Source: Rhodococcus erythropolis NBRC 15567 (lineage in GTDB: Bacteria; Actinomycetota; Actinomycetes; Mycobacteriales; Mycobacteriaceae). From it: a stretch of DNA of 64,000 nt. Below, one piece after another: positions 35,056 to 44,639 of this stretch. How positions within the stretch are numbered: position 1 is the first letter of the stretch; each line of letters begins with the position of its first letter. A program made the translations under genes and the position numbers. The DNA lies in contig NZ_BCRM01000026.1 in the NCBI RefSeq assembly GCF_001552595.1, forward strand, positions 21,911 through 85,910. The letters run 5' to 3'. The notes under the pieces were generated by a model. It had not been told where the DNA came from, ran no database searches, and worked only from the letters and a program-made list of their open reading frames with translations.

Positions 35056-36231
35056 ATGGCAAGAACCAGACTGGGGCGGACGCTCCCCGAGACCGTCGGT
35101 GTTCACGGAGCGATCGAACATTCCGCTCCGGCCATCACCTTCGATCGCGTCAACGTCGCCTACGGCCGCGGGAAGACCGCAACCCATGCACTCGTCGATT
35201 TCAATCTGCGAGTGGCACCGGGTGAAACTGTGGCACTGCTGGGGCCCAGTGGATCCGGCAAGTCGACCGCCCTGAAGGCCCTCGCGGGATTTGTCCGCCC
35301 CACGTCCGGTTCCGTCAAGCTCGGCACCCGAGACGTCACCAATCTGCCTCCCGCACAACGCGGTATCGGCGTCGTCGTTCAGTCGTACGCTCTTTTCCCG
35401 CACATGCGAGTTTCCGAGAACGTAGCCTTCGGACTCCGAGCCCATCGCGTGCCGCGCTCGGAGATCGGCCCTCGCGTAGCCGAAGCCCTCGACATGGTCG
35501 GGATGTCGGCGTACGGAAAGCGCCTTCCCCGTGAGCTTTCCGGCGGTCAACAGCAGCGAATCGCAATCGCCCGAGCCTTGGCAATTCGCCCTGGAGTACT
35601 CCTCCTCGACGAACCACTGGCCGCCCTGGATGCGCAACTTCGCGAGAGCATGCTCGGCGAACTGGCGAGACTGCGCGCCGCACTACCTGACACAGCCATG
35701 CTCTATGTGACGCACGATCAGAGTGAAGCCCTGGCGCTCGCAGACCGAATCGCAGTGATGCGCAACGCCAGACTCGCGGACATCGACACCGCCGAGGCCT
35801 TGTGGAAACGCCCGCCGTCCAGCTTCACCGCGGCCTTCCTCGGGGGTGCCAACCTGTTGCCCTGCACCGTCACACGCGTCATCGGCACCTCCGCACTGGT
35901 CTCGATCGGTGGCACGCCGTTCACCGCTCACGCCCCGCAGCCCGAGATCGGGCACATCGAATGGGAGTCCGACATGGACGCCTACCTGTGTGTTCGTCCA
36001 CACGCGGTAGGCGTAACCGGCGTCGGCGCACGAGGATCATTCCCGGCGCGCATCGTCTCGAGCGTCTGGCGCGGTTCCACGACGCGTCTGACGCTGGCTG
36101 TCCGTGGCCTCGACGACGTCCGCGTCGACGTGGATGTTCCAGAGCACGACGAACGACCGGTCGACACCGAAGTGGGCGTCGTCTTGCCCACGGACGGCAG
36201 TGTCCTGGTTCCGGCGGATCGCCACCCATGA
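35056..36231 (+). CDS. Phosphonate ABC transporter ATP-binding protein (PhnT-like)
   Basis: A 391-residue ATPase with Walker A GPSGSGKST, Q-loop VVVQSYALFPHM, signature LSGGQQQR, Walker B VLLLDEP and H-loop YVTHDQ. A C-terminal TOBE-type regulatory domain (about residues 270-391) is present as in the 2-aminoethylphosphonate importer family. The ATG follows the lipoprotein stop by 2 bp, and its own stop overlaps the next permease ATG. About 30 residues precede the ATPase domain, slightly longer than usual. Confidence 0.93.
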   Translation: MARTRLGRTLPETVGVHGAIEHSAPAITFDRVNVAYGRGKTATHALVDFNLRVAPGETVALLGPSGSGKSTALKALAGFVRPTSGSVKLGTRDVTNLPPAQRGIGVVVQSYALFPHMRVSENVAFGLRAHRVPRSEIGPRVAEALDMVGMSAYGKRLPRELSGGQQQRIAIARALAIRPGVLLLDEPLAALDAQLRESMLGELARLRAALPDTAMLYVTHDQSEALALADRIAVMRNARLADIDTAEALWKRPPSSFTAAFLGGANLLPCTVTRVIGTSALVSIGGTPFTAHAPQPEIGHIEWESDMDAYLCVRPHAVGVTGVGARGSFPARIVSSVWRGSTTRLTLAVRGLDDVRVDVDVPEHDERPVDTEVGVVLPTDGSVLVPADRHP

Positions 36232-37130
36232 CGACAACCTTGGAACGCCCCGAAACCGCTGTGCCCCAGCACAAAGACCCGATCCCGTGGCGCCGGATCG
36301 GGTGGACGCTACCGCCACTGCTTCTAGTCCTCGTGTTTGCTGTCTACCCCACTGCGCGTGTCCTCACGGAATCGCTGAGCACCGGAAGCGGCACCGGGTT
36401 GTCCACGTGGTCCTCCGTGCTCGGTTCGGAACTGTTCAGGACCGCACTCTGGCGGACCATCCAGATCGCCGTGGCGTCGACTCTGGGGTGCCTGATCCTG
36501 GGAACCTTCCTCGCCTTGGTGCTTGCCTTCGTTCCATTCGCCGGATCCAAGGTGGTGGGGCGATTGATCGACACCGTGCTCGCCCTGCCGTCATTCCTGA
36601 TCACGCTGGCGTTCACGTTTCTGTACGGCACGGCCGGCGCCGTCAACGCCTTGATCATCAGCATCACCGGCGACGCGAGCGGCCCGCTGAACTTCCTGAA
36701 CACTCCGTTCGGAGTCATCGCGGCCGAAATCACCTTCTTCACGCCCTTTGTCGTGCGTCCGCTGTTGGCCGCGTTCACCCAGATTCCGCGTGAACAGCTC
36801 GACGTTGCAGCCAGTCTCGGCGCGTCACCCGTCCGAGTTCTGCGGCAGGTGGTGATGCCGGAAGCGTGGCCAGCCCTCCTGGCCGGTGGATCACTCGTAC
36901 TTCTGATGACACTGAATGAATTCGGCATCGTGCTCTTCACCGGAGCAAAAGACGTCGTAACTCTTCCGGTCCTCATCTACACCCGCGGCATTGTCACCTT
37001 CGACTTGCCCGGCGCGGCAGTGATCGCGACGGTCCAGGTCGCACTCTCACTCGGCCTGTACTGCCTCTACCGATTCACCTTCAACAGATTGATGGGAGGC
37101 AGCCGTGCTGCTGTGGACACGAAGCTCTAG
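36228..37130 (+). CDS. Phosphonate ABC transporter permease 1 (PhnU-like)
   Basis: A 300-residue permease with about six TM helices. The cytoplasmic coupling loop is EQLDVAASLGASPVRVLRQVVMPEAWPALLAGG, the EAA motif of binding-protein-dependent permeases. An N-terminal cytoplasmic segment (LERPETAVPQHKDPIPWRR) precedes TM1. It starts in an ATGA overlap with the ATPase gene. The 3' end overlaps the second permease by 26 bp, so the two are translated together as a heterodimer. Confidence 0.92.
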   Translation: MTTTLERPETAVPQHKDPIPWRRIGWTLPPLLLVLVFAVYPTARVLTESLSTGSGTGLSTWSSVLGSELFRTALWRTIQIAVASTLGCLILGTFLALVLAFVPFAGSKVVGRLIDTVLALPSFLITLAFTFLYGTAGAVNALIISITGDASGPLNFLNTPFGVIAAEITFFTPFVVRPLLAAFTQIPREQLDVAASLGASPVRVLRQVVMPEAWPALLAGGSLVLLMTLNEFGIVLFTGAKDVVTLPVLIYTRGIVTFDLPGAAVIATVQVALSLGLYCLYRFTFNRLMGGSRAAVDTKL

Positions 37131-37890
37131 GGCTCTCGTACTCGGATTCTTCACCCTCGTCGTCGCGGTGGTTTTTGTCGCGCCCATCGCCACCGTCGTC
37201 GCGGCTGCCTTGGCCGGATCGTGGACCGGTCCACTTCCGTCGAATCTCGGCGGCAAGAACTTCTCCACGGCGCTGTCCGACGAGAACTTCGCCAGCCTGA
37301 TCGTCAGTTTGCAGACTGCATTCATCGCGGGGGCATTGGCATTGATCGTCGGAACGTGGGCCGCGCTGGCCTCTCGTGAGGCACCGATGTGGCTGCGGCG
37401 CATCACCGATGCCGTATTCCATTTACCGATTGCAGTTCCGTCGGTCGCGATCGGCTTGGGTCTGTTGATCACTTTCAACGAGCGCCCACTGCTGCTCGGC
37501 GGCACCAAATGGATCGTGATTCTCGCTCACACGGTTTTGGTGCTTGCCTTTGCCTTCAGTTCCGTATCGGCCGCGCTCGAACGGCTCGATCCCGCCTACC
37601 GTCAAGCTGCCGAATCACTCGGCGCCGGCCCAGTGCGGGTGCTGACCCGGGTGACGCTACCGCTGCTGCTCCCAGCGTTGGGTGCGGCCGCCGGGCTTTC
37701 CATCGCACTGTCGATGGGTGAGCTGGGCGCAACGGTCATGGTCTACCCGGCGACATGGAAGACCTTGCCGGTCAGCATCTTCGGACTCACCGACCGCGGC
37801 CAGGTATTTCTTGCCGCAGCAAATACGACACTGCTGCTCGCAGTTACCCTGATCGCCCTCATGGTGGTCGGCAGAATCCGTCGGCGCTGA
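37105..37890 (+). CDS. Phosphonate ABC transporter permease 2 (PhnV-like)
   Basis: A 261-residue permease with six TM helices and an EAA loop RLDPAYRQAAESLGAGPVRVLTRVTLPLLLPALGAA. GTG start inside the end of permease 1. The carrier is of the 2-aminoethylphosphonate/iron/thiamine-type ABC family, and the neighbouring oxidoreductase and phosphonatase fix the substrate class as an aminophosphonate. The operon ends here at a perfect 26-bp hairpin. Confidence 0.92.
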   Translation: MLLWTRSSRALVLGFFTLVVAVVFVAPIATVVAAALAGSWTGPLPSNLGGKNFSTALSDENFASLIVSLQTAFIAGALALIVGTWAALASREAPMWLRRITDAVFHLPIAVPSVAIGLGLLITFNERPLLLGGTKWIVILAHTVLVLAFAFSSVSAALERLDPAYRQAAESLGAGPVRVLTRVTLPLLLPALGAAAGLSIALSMGELGATVMVYPATWKTLPVSIFGLTDRGQVFLAAANTTLLLAVTLIALMVVGRIRRR

Positions 37891-37944
37891 CCTTGCTGTG
37901 CGCCTTTATTAACCGCCCGCGGTTAATAAAGGCGCACAGCAAGG
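37891..37944. terminator. Perfect 26-bp inverted repeat, bidirectional terminator
   Basis: The left arm (37891-37916) and right arm (37919-37944) are exactly complementary over 26 bp with only CC between them. It fills the gap between the last phosphonate gene and the convergent acyl-CoA synthetase. The middle of each arm is AT-rich (TTTATTAA/TTAATAAA), so transcripts in either direction would carry U-rich stem segments. Confidence 0.85.
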
Positions 37945-37947
37945 GGT

Positions 37948-39570
37948 TTAGCCCTTCCTCAAGATGTACCGCTGAACCTTGCCGCTCGGGGTCTTGGGAA
38001 GGTTCGGAACAAAGTGCACTGTGCGTGGGTACGCGTGCGCTGCAAACTTCTTCTTCACCAGGGTTTGCAGTTCCTTCTCGAGTTCGTCGTCACCGTCGAC
38101 ACCTTCGCGAAGTACGACGAACGCTTCGAGGACCTCACCGCGCAACTCGTCGGGCATGCCCACCACTGCCGCCTCGATGACGTGCTCGTGCATGACCAGC
38201 ACGCTCTCGACGTCGAAGGGACCGATGCGGTAGCCCGCCATGATGATGACGTCGTCGTCGCGCGAGGAGAAGAAGAAGAATCCGTCCTCGTCCGTCATTC
38301 CGGCGTCACCGGTGATGTACCAGCGACCGTCTTCGCTGAATCGCTGCTTCGTCTTCTCCGGCGCATCGACGTATCCGGTGAACCACATCAACGGGCTGTT
38401 GTGAGTATCGATCGCCACGCGTCCCTGAGTGCGAGCCGGTGCGATGTCATCCGAATTGTCCTCCAGCACAGCGGCAGACCAGCCCGGCAACGGACGACCC
38501 ATGGATCCTGGACGGACGTCCTCGCGGAGTCCGTCGGCCCAGGCGTTGACGATGAACATGCCGTGCTCGGTCTGGCCGTAGTGATCACGAACCTCGACGC
38601 CCAACGAGTTCTTCGACCACGCAACAACATCCGGAGTCAAGGGCTCACCGGCCGAGGACGCGCGGCGAAGCGAGATGCCTTCCGGAACGGGTGCCTTGTC
38701 GGCACGCAGACTGCGGTACACGGTCGGAGCAGCGGCAAAATTGGTGACACCGAACTTCTCGATGATCTGCCACGTCAGCGGCGCGGAGAATCCGGCGTGC
38801 AGCAGAATGCTTCGCGTGCCGGCGGCAAGCGGACCGAGCAACGCGTAGTACAGCCCGTACGCCCAGCCCGGGTCTGCGGCGTTCCAGAACACGTCGTCGC
38901 CGCGGACGTCGAGGCCGAACTCCTGGTAGGCGTGGAACGACGCGAGCGCGCGCACCGGAACCGGCACGCCCTTGGGTGTCCCCGTGGTGCCACTGGTGAA
39001 CAACTGCACCATCGGTGCGTTGCCGCCGACTGCCTGAGCAGCGCCCTTCGGGTCTTCGGCATCCTGAGCTGCGACAAGTGCGTCGAAGTCCAACTCGTCG
39101 CCGGCCGCGCCGCCCGCGACGATGACCTGCCACGCTGCGTCGGCGGGGATGTCCTCGCCCGGCGCGAGCTTGTCGAGCTGATTGGCGTCGGAAACGACCA
39201 CCTTCGCGCCACTGGCCGTCAAGCGGAAAGCGATGGCCGGCGAAGCGAACGCCGTGAACAAGGGCACGTGGACCGCGCCCCGGCGCCAGATTCCGAGGAG
39301 CGCGACCACGAGGTCCGCAGACTTGCCCATCAAGGTCGCGACGTTGTCACCCGGCTCGACTCCGAGGCCGGCCAGAGCTGCCGCGAAACGCGCGGACTGC
39401 TCACGTAGATGACCGTAAGTGAGGTCCACCGAGCTAAGGTCTGCCTCGACGACGGTGAATGCAACGCCATCCGCGGGATGCCGATCGCAGAGCAATTCTG
39501 CGGCGCTGGCATGCGGGGTGTCGTACTGGTCCAGCAGCTCGCGCACCCGTGCGGTGGGATCGGTGCTCAT
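37948..39570 (-). CDS. AMP-dependent acyl-CoA synthetase (AcsM-like)
   Basis: A 540-residue adenylate-forming enzyme activating a carboxylic acid to acyl-AMP and then acyl-CoA. The P-loop is LFTSGTTGTPKGVPVP; the aromatic/adenine motif is DHYGQTEHG; the A8 hinge is SSRDDDVIIMAGYRIGP, and the catalytic lysine is near the end in KTPSGKVQRY. It is medium-chain/acetyl-type rather than a long-chain FadD. The ATG at 39570 follows AAGGAG. It is divergent from a GAF-LuxR regulator, which probably controls it. Confidence 0.92.
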   Translation of the reverse strand: MSTDPTARVRELLDQYDTPHASAAELLCDRHPADGVAFTVVEADLSSVDLTYGHLREQSARFAAALAGLGVEPGDNVATLMGKSADLVVALLGIWRRGAVHVPLFTAFASPAIAFRLTASGAKVVVSDANQLDKLAPGEDIPADAAWQVIVAGGAAGDELDFDALVAAQDAEDPKGAAQAVGGNAPMVQLFTSGTTGTPKGVPVPVRALASFHAYQEFGLDVRGDDVFWNAADPGWAYGLYYALLGPLAAGTRSILLHAGFSAPLTWQIIEKFGVTNFAAAPTVYRSLRADKAPVPEGISLRRASSAGEPLTPDVVAWSKNSLGVEVRDHYGQTEHGMFIVNAWADGLREDVRPGSMGRPLPGWSAAVLEDNSDDIAPARTQGRVAIDTHNSPLMWFTGYVDAPEKTKQRFSEDGRWYITGDAGMTDEDGFFFFSSRDDDVIIMAGYRIGPFDVESVLVMHEHVIEAAVVGMPDELRGEVLEAFVVLREGVDGDDELEKELQTLVKKKFAAHAYPRTVHFVPNLPKTPSGKVQRYILRKG

Positions 39571-39677
39571 CAACTTGCTCCTTATCGATCGTCGTATGGT
39601 TGGCCCGACCGGTTACGTTGGCGGCTCGTCATACGTACTGTTCACCCCCTATGATCTAGCTCACAAGAGAACTTCAC

Positions 39678-39695
39678 TACCCCCAGAAAGGGGTA
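39678..39695 (+). promoter_or_regulatory. Inverted repeat over the ribosome-binding site of the GAF-LuxR gene
   Basis: TACCCC (39678-39683) and GGGGTA (39690-39695) form a 6-bp inverted repeat with a 6-nt spacer. The right arm contains the AAAGGGG ribosome-binding site of the downstream gene, so it could be an operator or a small hairpin that masks the site. Confidence 0.45.
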
Positions 39696-39700
39696 CCTGC

Positions 39701-40558
39701 GTGAATCGACATGCTTCGTCACTTCTGCGTCCCCGCGACGGGGACGCTATGCGAGGTGAACTCCGAACAATTGCAGCTCAGGGCGTTGTTCCCGTGCTGT
39801 TCGGAGGCGAGGTCCAGGACGGAACCCTGCACCTGAGCGAATTCGTCGGCACCCGCACCAACAATCTCAAGGGCTTGGCCATCCCGCCGCGCTCGGGCAT
39901 GGGCGGACGCGTCGTCGCCCAGGGTTCACCGATCACCGTCAACGATTACGGCAATTCGCAGTCCATCACTCATCACTTCGACCGGCCTGTTCTGAGCGAG
40001 GGCCTGCATTCGATCATCGCCGTTCCGGTCATGGTGTCCGGCAAATCGCGCGCTGTCCTCTACGCCGCGATCCGTGATTCCGCTCCCCTCGGCGATCGCA
40101 CAGCAGACGTCATGGTCAGCGCATCCCGGCGCCTCGGGATGGAGTTCGCCATCCGCGACGAGGTCGATCGTCGCCTGCAACTACTTCAGGCCGCCGCCGC
40201 GACCACCGCCGACGGTATGTCTTCGGAAGAGATCCGCGGAGTCCACGCCGAACTACGCAGTGTCGCCCAGACCGTGACCGACACCGACTTGCAGACCAAA
40301 CTCCGCGGACTTTCCCAGCGTTTGGCCAACCTGCTGCGGCCTACCGCCGACGCCGAATCCGCCGTCGCACTCACCCCACGTGAAGTGGATGTTCTCTCGC
40401 AAGTCGCACTCGGCTGCACCAACATCGAAGCCGGCCAAAGGCTTTCCCTTCGACCTGAAACAGTCAAGAGCTATCTGCGAAGCGCGATGGGAAAGCTGGA
40501 CGCGAGCTCACGCCACGAAGCCGTGGTGACCGCCCGCAGGTTGGGACTGCTCCCCTGA
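39701..40558 (+). CDS. GAF-domain LuxR family transcriptional regulator
   Basis: A 285-residue regulator. An N-terminal GAF-like sensor (about residues 15-155; LKGLAIPPRSGMGGRVVAQGSPITVNDY is the IclR/GAF-type core) is followed by a helical linker and a C-terminal LuxR helix-turn-helix (about 220-285; LTPREVDVLSQVALGCTNIEAGQRLSLRPETVKSYLRSAMGKL). The GTG at 39701 has AAAGGGG at good spacing. It is divergent from the acyl-CoA synthetase and likely activates it in response to a carboxylic acid or acyl-CoA; the effector is inferred. Confidence 0.9.
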   Translation: MNRHASSLLRPRDGDAMRGELRTIAAQGVVPVLFGGEVQDGTLHLSEFVGTRTNNLKGLAIPPRSGMGGRVVAQGSPITVNDYGNSQSITHHFDRPVLSEGLHSIIAVPVMVSGKSRAVLYAAIRDSAPLGDRTADVMVSASRRLGMEFAIRDEVDRRLQLLQAAAATTADGMSSEEIRGVHAELRSVAQTVTDTDLQTKLRGLSQRLANLLRPTADAESAVALTPREVDVLSQVALGCTNIEAGQRLSLRPETVKSYLRSAMGKLDASSRHEAVVTARRLGLLP

Positions 40559-40562
40559 CGGG

Positions 40563-42377
40563 TCAGTAGCCCTCCGGCAGAGCGGTGAGCATGTCGCGGG
40601 TGACTGCGACGGCGTTGTCCGAACTTCCGCCCCGCACAACCAGAGTGGCGAAGGCCAGGTTGCCGCGATAGCCGACGAACCACGCATGCGATCCCCCGTC
40701 GACCTCGGCTTCACCGGTCTTGCCGTACACCTCACCCTGATCTTCGACGCGTTCTGCAGTACCGCTCGTGACCACGAGTCGCATCATGCCGCGCAGACCG
40801 TCGACCATGGCCGGCGTGATCGCCGGGCGCTCACCGTCGATGGTGGTTTCGCGCCCCGAAATAAGTTGCGGCACCGGAGTCGAACCGTTCGCGACCGTCG
40901 CAGCTGCCATCGCCATTCCGAACGGACTGACCACGACCTTGCCCTGACCGAACCCGTCTTCCGTCCGCTGGACCAGGTCCGACGCCGGCGGCACCGAACC
41001 GGAATCGATCGGCAATCCCACCACGTTGTAGTCCTGGCCGATGCCGAACTGCGCTGCGGCAGTGGTCAACGTGTCTGCCTGCATCTCGCTGGCCAACTTG
41101 GCGAAGGACGTGTTGCACGAACGCGCGAAGGCCGTTGCCATCGGCACCGTGCCGAGTGCGAACTCGTTGTAGTTGGGCACGCTGCGCTCGCCGATCTCGA
41201 TTCGGCCCGGGCATGGCACCATCGTGTCGGGGGTCGCCTGACCGGTCGAAATTGCCGCACCTGCCGTGATGATCTTGAAGGTCGAACCAGGCGGGTACTG
41301 ACCCATCGTCGCGACCGGCCCGTCGCGGTCAGCTGCCTTGTTCTGCGCGACGGCCAGGATCGCGCCACTCGACGGTTCGATCACCACCATCATCGCCTGA
41401 TCCTTGTTCACGTTCACCGCGCGCTGAGCAGCGATCTGGATGTTGCGGTCCAGACTGATACTGAACGACGGAACCGGTTGTGGCGCAGTCTCGGTCAACA
41501 CGTCGGTGTCGACGCCGTTCTGGTTGACCGTGACGACACTCCAGCCGGCTTTGCCGTCGACCTCGTCGATGATCGTCTTCTTGATCTGCCCGAGAAGGTC
41601 AGGCGCGAACTCCGGGTCGGTCGACACGAGATCCGATTCGTCCGATACCGATACTCCCGATATCGCACCCAACTGCGCCGAAACTTGGTCGTAGTCATCA
41701 CTGCGCAGCCGCGTCACCAGATAGTCACCCTTGACGGCCGTCGAGGATTCGGCGATCGACTGACCGGTCAGCGACGCATCGAACCGCCCGAGAACACTTG
41801 CGAGACTGTTCGCGGAACCTATGATGTCGTTGCTCTTGGAGCGATCGAACTTCACTCGGTAGACGATTCCCGGCACCAGGACGTCGGTCCCCGAATGCTC
41901 GTTGACCCGCGCTCGCGGCGCCGCGGTTGCCCGCAACGACATCGTCTGCTTGTCACCGAGGCGCGGATGAACGTCCGTCGAACTCCAACGGACGGACCAG
42001 TCGCCGTCCTTGCGTCCCATCTGCAGCTCGCCGTCGTACGTCCAGACGCGGTCTTTCGGCAGGTGCCACTCGTAGGTGTAGCCGACCGTCGCAGTGTCAC
42101 CGTTCATCTTCACCGACGTGGTCTCGGCAGTCATCGACTCCGCCTGAAGCGCATCCCAGGTGTCACTCAATACAGGACCCGCGGAATCAGGCCGGTCCGT
42201 CATTTTTGCTGCCTCGTCGATGTCCCTGTCACCGAACGCACTCAGGAACTGCTGCGCGACGGGCTCGGGGCCGGCGGGTTTCGGAGTACACGAACTGATC
42301 CCCACCGCCAAAAAGATCACGGTGCAGGAGGCCAACAGTTGGGCCGAGCGACTACGAGAGAAATGCCGAGTGTTCAT
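40563..42377 (-). CDS. Penicillin-binding transpeptidase lipoprotein (Rv2864c-like)
   Basis: A 604-residue class-B PBP. A lipoprotein signal ends at ISSC (near residue 30). A MecA_N/NTF2-like domain (about 35-150), a PBP dimerisation domain and a transpeptidase domain (about 325-600) follow. The active Ser365 is in GSTFK, SCN follows, and KTG is in YGKTGEAEV. It is the orthologue of the M. tuberculosis lipoprotein PBP and matches its gene neighbourhood. It cross-links peptidoglycan and, with its MecA-like N terminus, may contribute to beta-lactam tolerance. Confidence 0.93.
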   Translation of the reverse strand: MNTRHFSRSRSAQLLASCTVIFLAVGISSCTPKPAGPEPVAQQFLSAFGDRDIDEAAKMTDRPDSAGPVLSDTWDALQAESMTAETTSVKMNGDTATVGYTYEWHLPKDRVWTYDGELQMGRKDGDWSVRWSSTDVHPRLGDKQTMSLRATAAPRARVNEHSGTDVLVPGIVYRVKFDRSKSNDIIGSANSLASVLGRFDASLTGQSIAESSTAVKGDYLVTRLRSDDYDQVSAQLGAISGVSVSDESDLVSTDPEFAPDLLGQIKKTIIDEVDGKAGWSVVTVNQNGVDTDVLTETAPQPVPSFSISLDRNIQIAAQRAVNVNKDQAMMVVIEPSSGAILAVAQNKAADRDGPVATMGQYPPGSTFKIITAGAAISTGQATPDTMVPCPGRIEIGERSVPNYNEFALGTVPMATAFARSCNTSFAKLASEMQADTLTTAAAQFGIGQDYNVVGLPIDSGSVPPASDLVQRTEDGFGQGKVVVSPFGMAMAAATVANGSTPVPQLISGRETTIDGERPAITPAMVDGLRGMMRLVVTSGTAERVEDQGEVYGKTGEAEVDGGSHAWFVGYRGNLAFATLVVRGGSSDNAVAVTRDMLTALPEGY

Positions 42378-42446
42378 CGAGCCCCATAGTAGGGCGACAA
42401 ATGCTCCACCCAGCGTAGGCGCGACCATTGCACGCAGCTTGGACGC

Positions 42447-43283
42447 TCAGTCGAGCAGCACCGTCGAGAAGGTCGCGACCTGCCGGAACCCCACCCGCGA
42501 ATAGGTCGACCGCGCAATCGTATTGAAGCTGTTGACGTACAGGCTCGCAATGCGACCGGTCGCCATGATCGACTCCGCTACAGCCGCTGTACCGGTCACG
42601 CCGAAGCCCTGCCCACGAAATTCCGGGTTGACCCACACGCCCTGAATCTGACCACAGCGAGCAGACATCGAACCGACCTCCGCCTTGAAGACGACCTGGC
42701 CGTCCTCGATATGCGCCCACGCTCGACCAGCGGCGATCAGGCTTGCCACACGATGTCGATATCCGCGCCCACCGTCGTTTGCACGCGGATCGACGCCAAC
42801 CTCTTCGATGAACATCGCGATCGCGGCAGGCAGATAGATCTCGAGTTCGTCCGAGCGAACCTGCCGGACCAGTGGATCCGACGGGCATGCCAGCGGCTCG
42901 GATACCGCGAGCAACGGCTGTTCGGGGCGAACCTCCCGCGCAGTTCCCCAATCGAGCTCGAGCATCTCCCACAGCGGCAACGCCAATTCGGCGCGGCCGA
43001 CCACCGACGAGCACATGCGCGGAATCCGACAGGCGCGGTCAGCGAATGCCCGAATGTCATCCGGATCGCCTCGAAGTGGAACCAGATTTGCCCCGGCAAA
43101 GCACAGCGAGGACAACGGCCCGCCTCGACTCCACAGCTCGCCGTGAATCATTCGTGGGTCGACGCCGCATTCTTCGACGCGCGCGGCAATCATGCAGGCG
43201 GCCACCGGATCGGCGTCGAGTACCCGTCGGACGTCTTCGAGATCTCGACTTCCGACCTGCTTGGCTCCGAGGAGTTTGAGCAT
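42447..43283 (-). CDS. GNAT acetyltransferase with DUF4081 domain (Rv2867c-like)
   Basis: A 278-residue protein with an N-terminal DUF4081 domain (about residues 1-130; LLGAKQVGSRDLEDVRRVLDADPVAACMIAARVEE) and a C-terminal GNAT domain (about 150-278). The acetyl-CoA loop lies in VWVNPEFRGQGFGVTGTAAV, and LYVNSFNTIARSTYSRVGFRQV is the C-terminal strand-helix. It lies between the PBP lipoprotein and ispG, the same order as in mycobacteria. The substrate is unknown; a link to cell-envelope precursors is suggested by context only. Confidence 0.9.
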   Translation of the reverse strand: MLKLLGAKQVGSRDLEDVRRVLDADPVAACMIAARVEECGVDPRMIHGELWSRGGPLSSLCFAGANLVPLRGDPDDIRAFADRACRIPRMCSSVVGRAELALPLWEMLELDWGTAREVRPEQPLLAVSEPLACPSDPLVRQVRSDELEIYLPAAIAMFIEEVGVDPRANDGGRGYRHRVASLIAAGRAWAHIEDGQVVFKAEVGSMSARCGQIQGVWVNPEFRGQGFGVTGTAAVAESIMATGRIASLYVNSFNTIARSTYSRVGFRQVATFSTVLLD

Positions 43284-43394
43284 CCGTCAACCCCCTCGAC
43301 TCGACTGCGCGTCCACGAATATCACTACCCGATCATGATGCACTCAGATTGCCACGAACCTGACACCGACGGGGAAGATTCATCCGGCAATCAC

Positions 43395-44552
43395 TCAACT
43401 CACGGTGACGACCGGCGCACCCTCCGAAGCATCACCCTCCATGCTTTCGGCAATTTTCATCGCTTCTTCGATCAAAGTCTCGACGATCTGCGCCTCGGGC
43501 ACCGTCTTGATGACCTTGCCCTTGACGAAGATCTGGCCCTTGCCGTTGCCGGACGCCACACCGAGGTCAGCCTCACGTGCTTCACCCGGTCCGTTCACGA
43601 CGCAACCCATGACTGCCACGCGCAGCGGGATCTCCATCCCTTCGAGGCCGGCAGAGACCTCGTCGGCAAGTGTGTAGACATCGACCTGTGCACGGCCACA
43701 CGAGGGGCAAGAGACGATCTCGAGCTTGCGGGGACGCAGGTTCAGAGACTGCAGAATCTGGTTACCGACCTTGATTTCCTCGGCCGGCGGGGCCGAGAGC
43801 GAAACCCGGATCGTGTCGCCGATACCCTCCGCGAGCAGCGCACCGAAGGCGACCGCGGACTTGATCGTGCCCTGAAACGCCGGCCCTGCCTCCGTGACGC
43901 CGAGGTGCAACGGGTAATCGCATTTGGCGGCGAGTTGGCGGTAAGCCTCGACCATGATCACCGGATCGTTGTGCTTGACGGAGATCTTGATGTCACCGAA
44001 GCCGTGCTCTTCGAACAACCCGGCCTCCCACAGCGCGGACTCGACCAACGCTTCGGGCGTCGCCTTGCCGTACTTCTCCATCAACCGAGGATCGAGCGAT
44101 CCCGCGTTGACACCGATACGGATCGGAATGCCTGCATCACCGGCAGCCTTGGCTACCTCTTTGACACGGCCGTCGAATTCCTTGATGTTGCCCGGATTGA
44201 CGCGCACCGCAGCGCATCCCGCATCGATTGCCGCGAAGATGTAGCGCGGCTGGAAGTGGATGTCGGCGATAACCGGGATCTGGCTCTTCTTCGCAATGAT
44301 CGACAACGCGTCCGCGTCTTCCTGACGTGGGCAGGCGACACGGACGATGTCGCAACCGGACGCGGTCAGTTCCGCGATCTGCTGGAGCGTTGCATTGACA
44401 TCGTGCGTCTTCGTGGTGCACATGGACTGCACCGAGATGGGGAAATCGCTGCCCACACCTACCGTGCCGACCTGCAGCTGCCGTGTCTTGCGTCGAGGAG
44501 CAAGAATCGCTGCGGGTGCCGAGGGCATTCCCAGTCCGATAGGGATGGTCAC
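43395..44552 (-). CDS. ispG: (E)-4-hydroxy-3-methylbut-2-enyl-diphosphate synthase
   Basis: A 385-residue [4Fe-4S] enzyme of the MEP isoprenoid pathway converting MEcPP to HMBPP. The substrate-binding half has [20 protein letters not shown] and [14 protein letters not shown]. Cluster cysteines are in SCPSCGR and [11 protein letters not shown]. The GTG at 44552 is preferred because AGAAGG precedes it by 7 nt; an ATG six codons upstream has a weaker site. It is the third gene of the rip1-dxr-ispG block conserved in mycobacteria. Confidence 0.96.
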   Translation of the reverse strand: MTIPIGLGMPSAPAAILAPRRKTRQLQVGTVGVGSDFPISVQSMCTTKTHDVNATLQQIAELTASGCDIVRVACPRQEDADALSIIAKKSQIPVIADIHFQPRYIFAAIDAGCAAVRVNPGNIKEFDGRVKEVAKAAGDAGIPIRIGVNAGSLDPRLMEKYGKATPEALVESALWEAGLFEEHGFGDIKISVKHNDPVIMVEAYRQLAAKCDYPLHLGVTEAGPAFQGTIKSAVAFGALLAEGIGDTIRVSLSAPPAEEIKVGNQILQSLNLRPRKLEIVSCPSCGRAQVDVYTLADEVSAGLEGMEIPLRVAVMGCVVNGPGEAREADLGVASGNGKGQIFVKGKVIKTVPEAQIVETLIEEAMKIAESMEGDASEGAPVVTVS

Positions 44553-44639
44553 GTCTGTGCCTTCTTTCATAGCTTCACTGCAAGTTTAGCCGGGCGATCG
44601 CCGCACTACCGCGCGGCAACCGTCGCCATGCTCACACGG

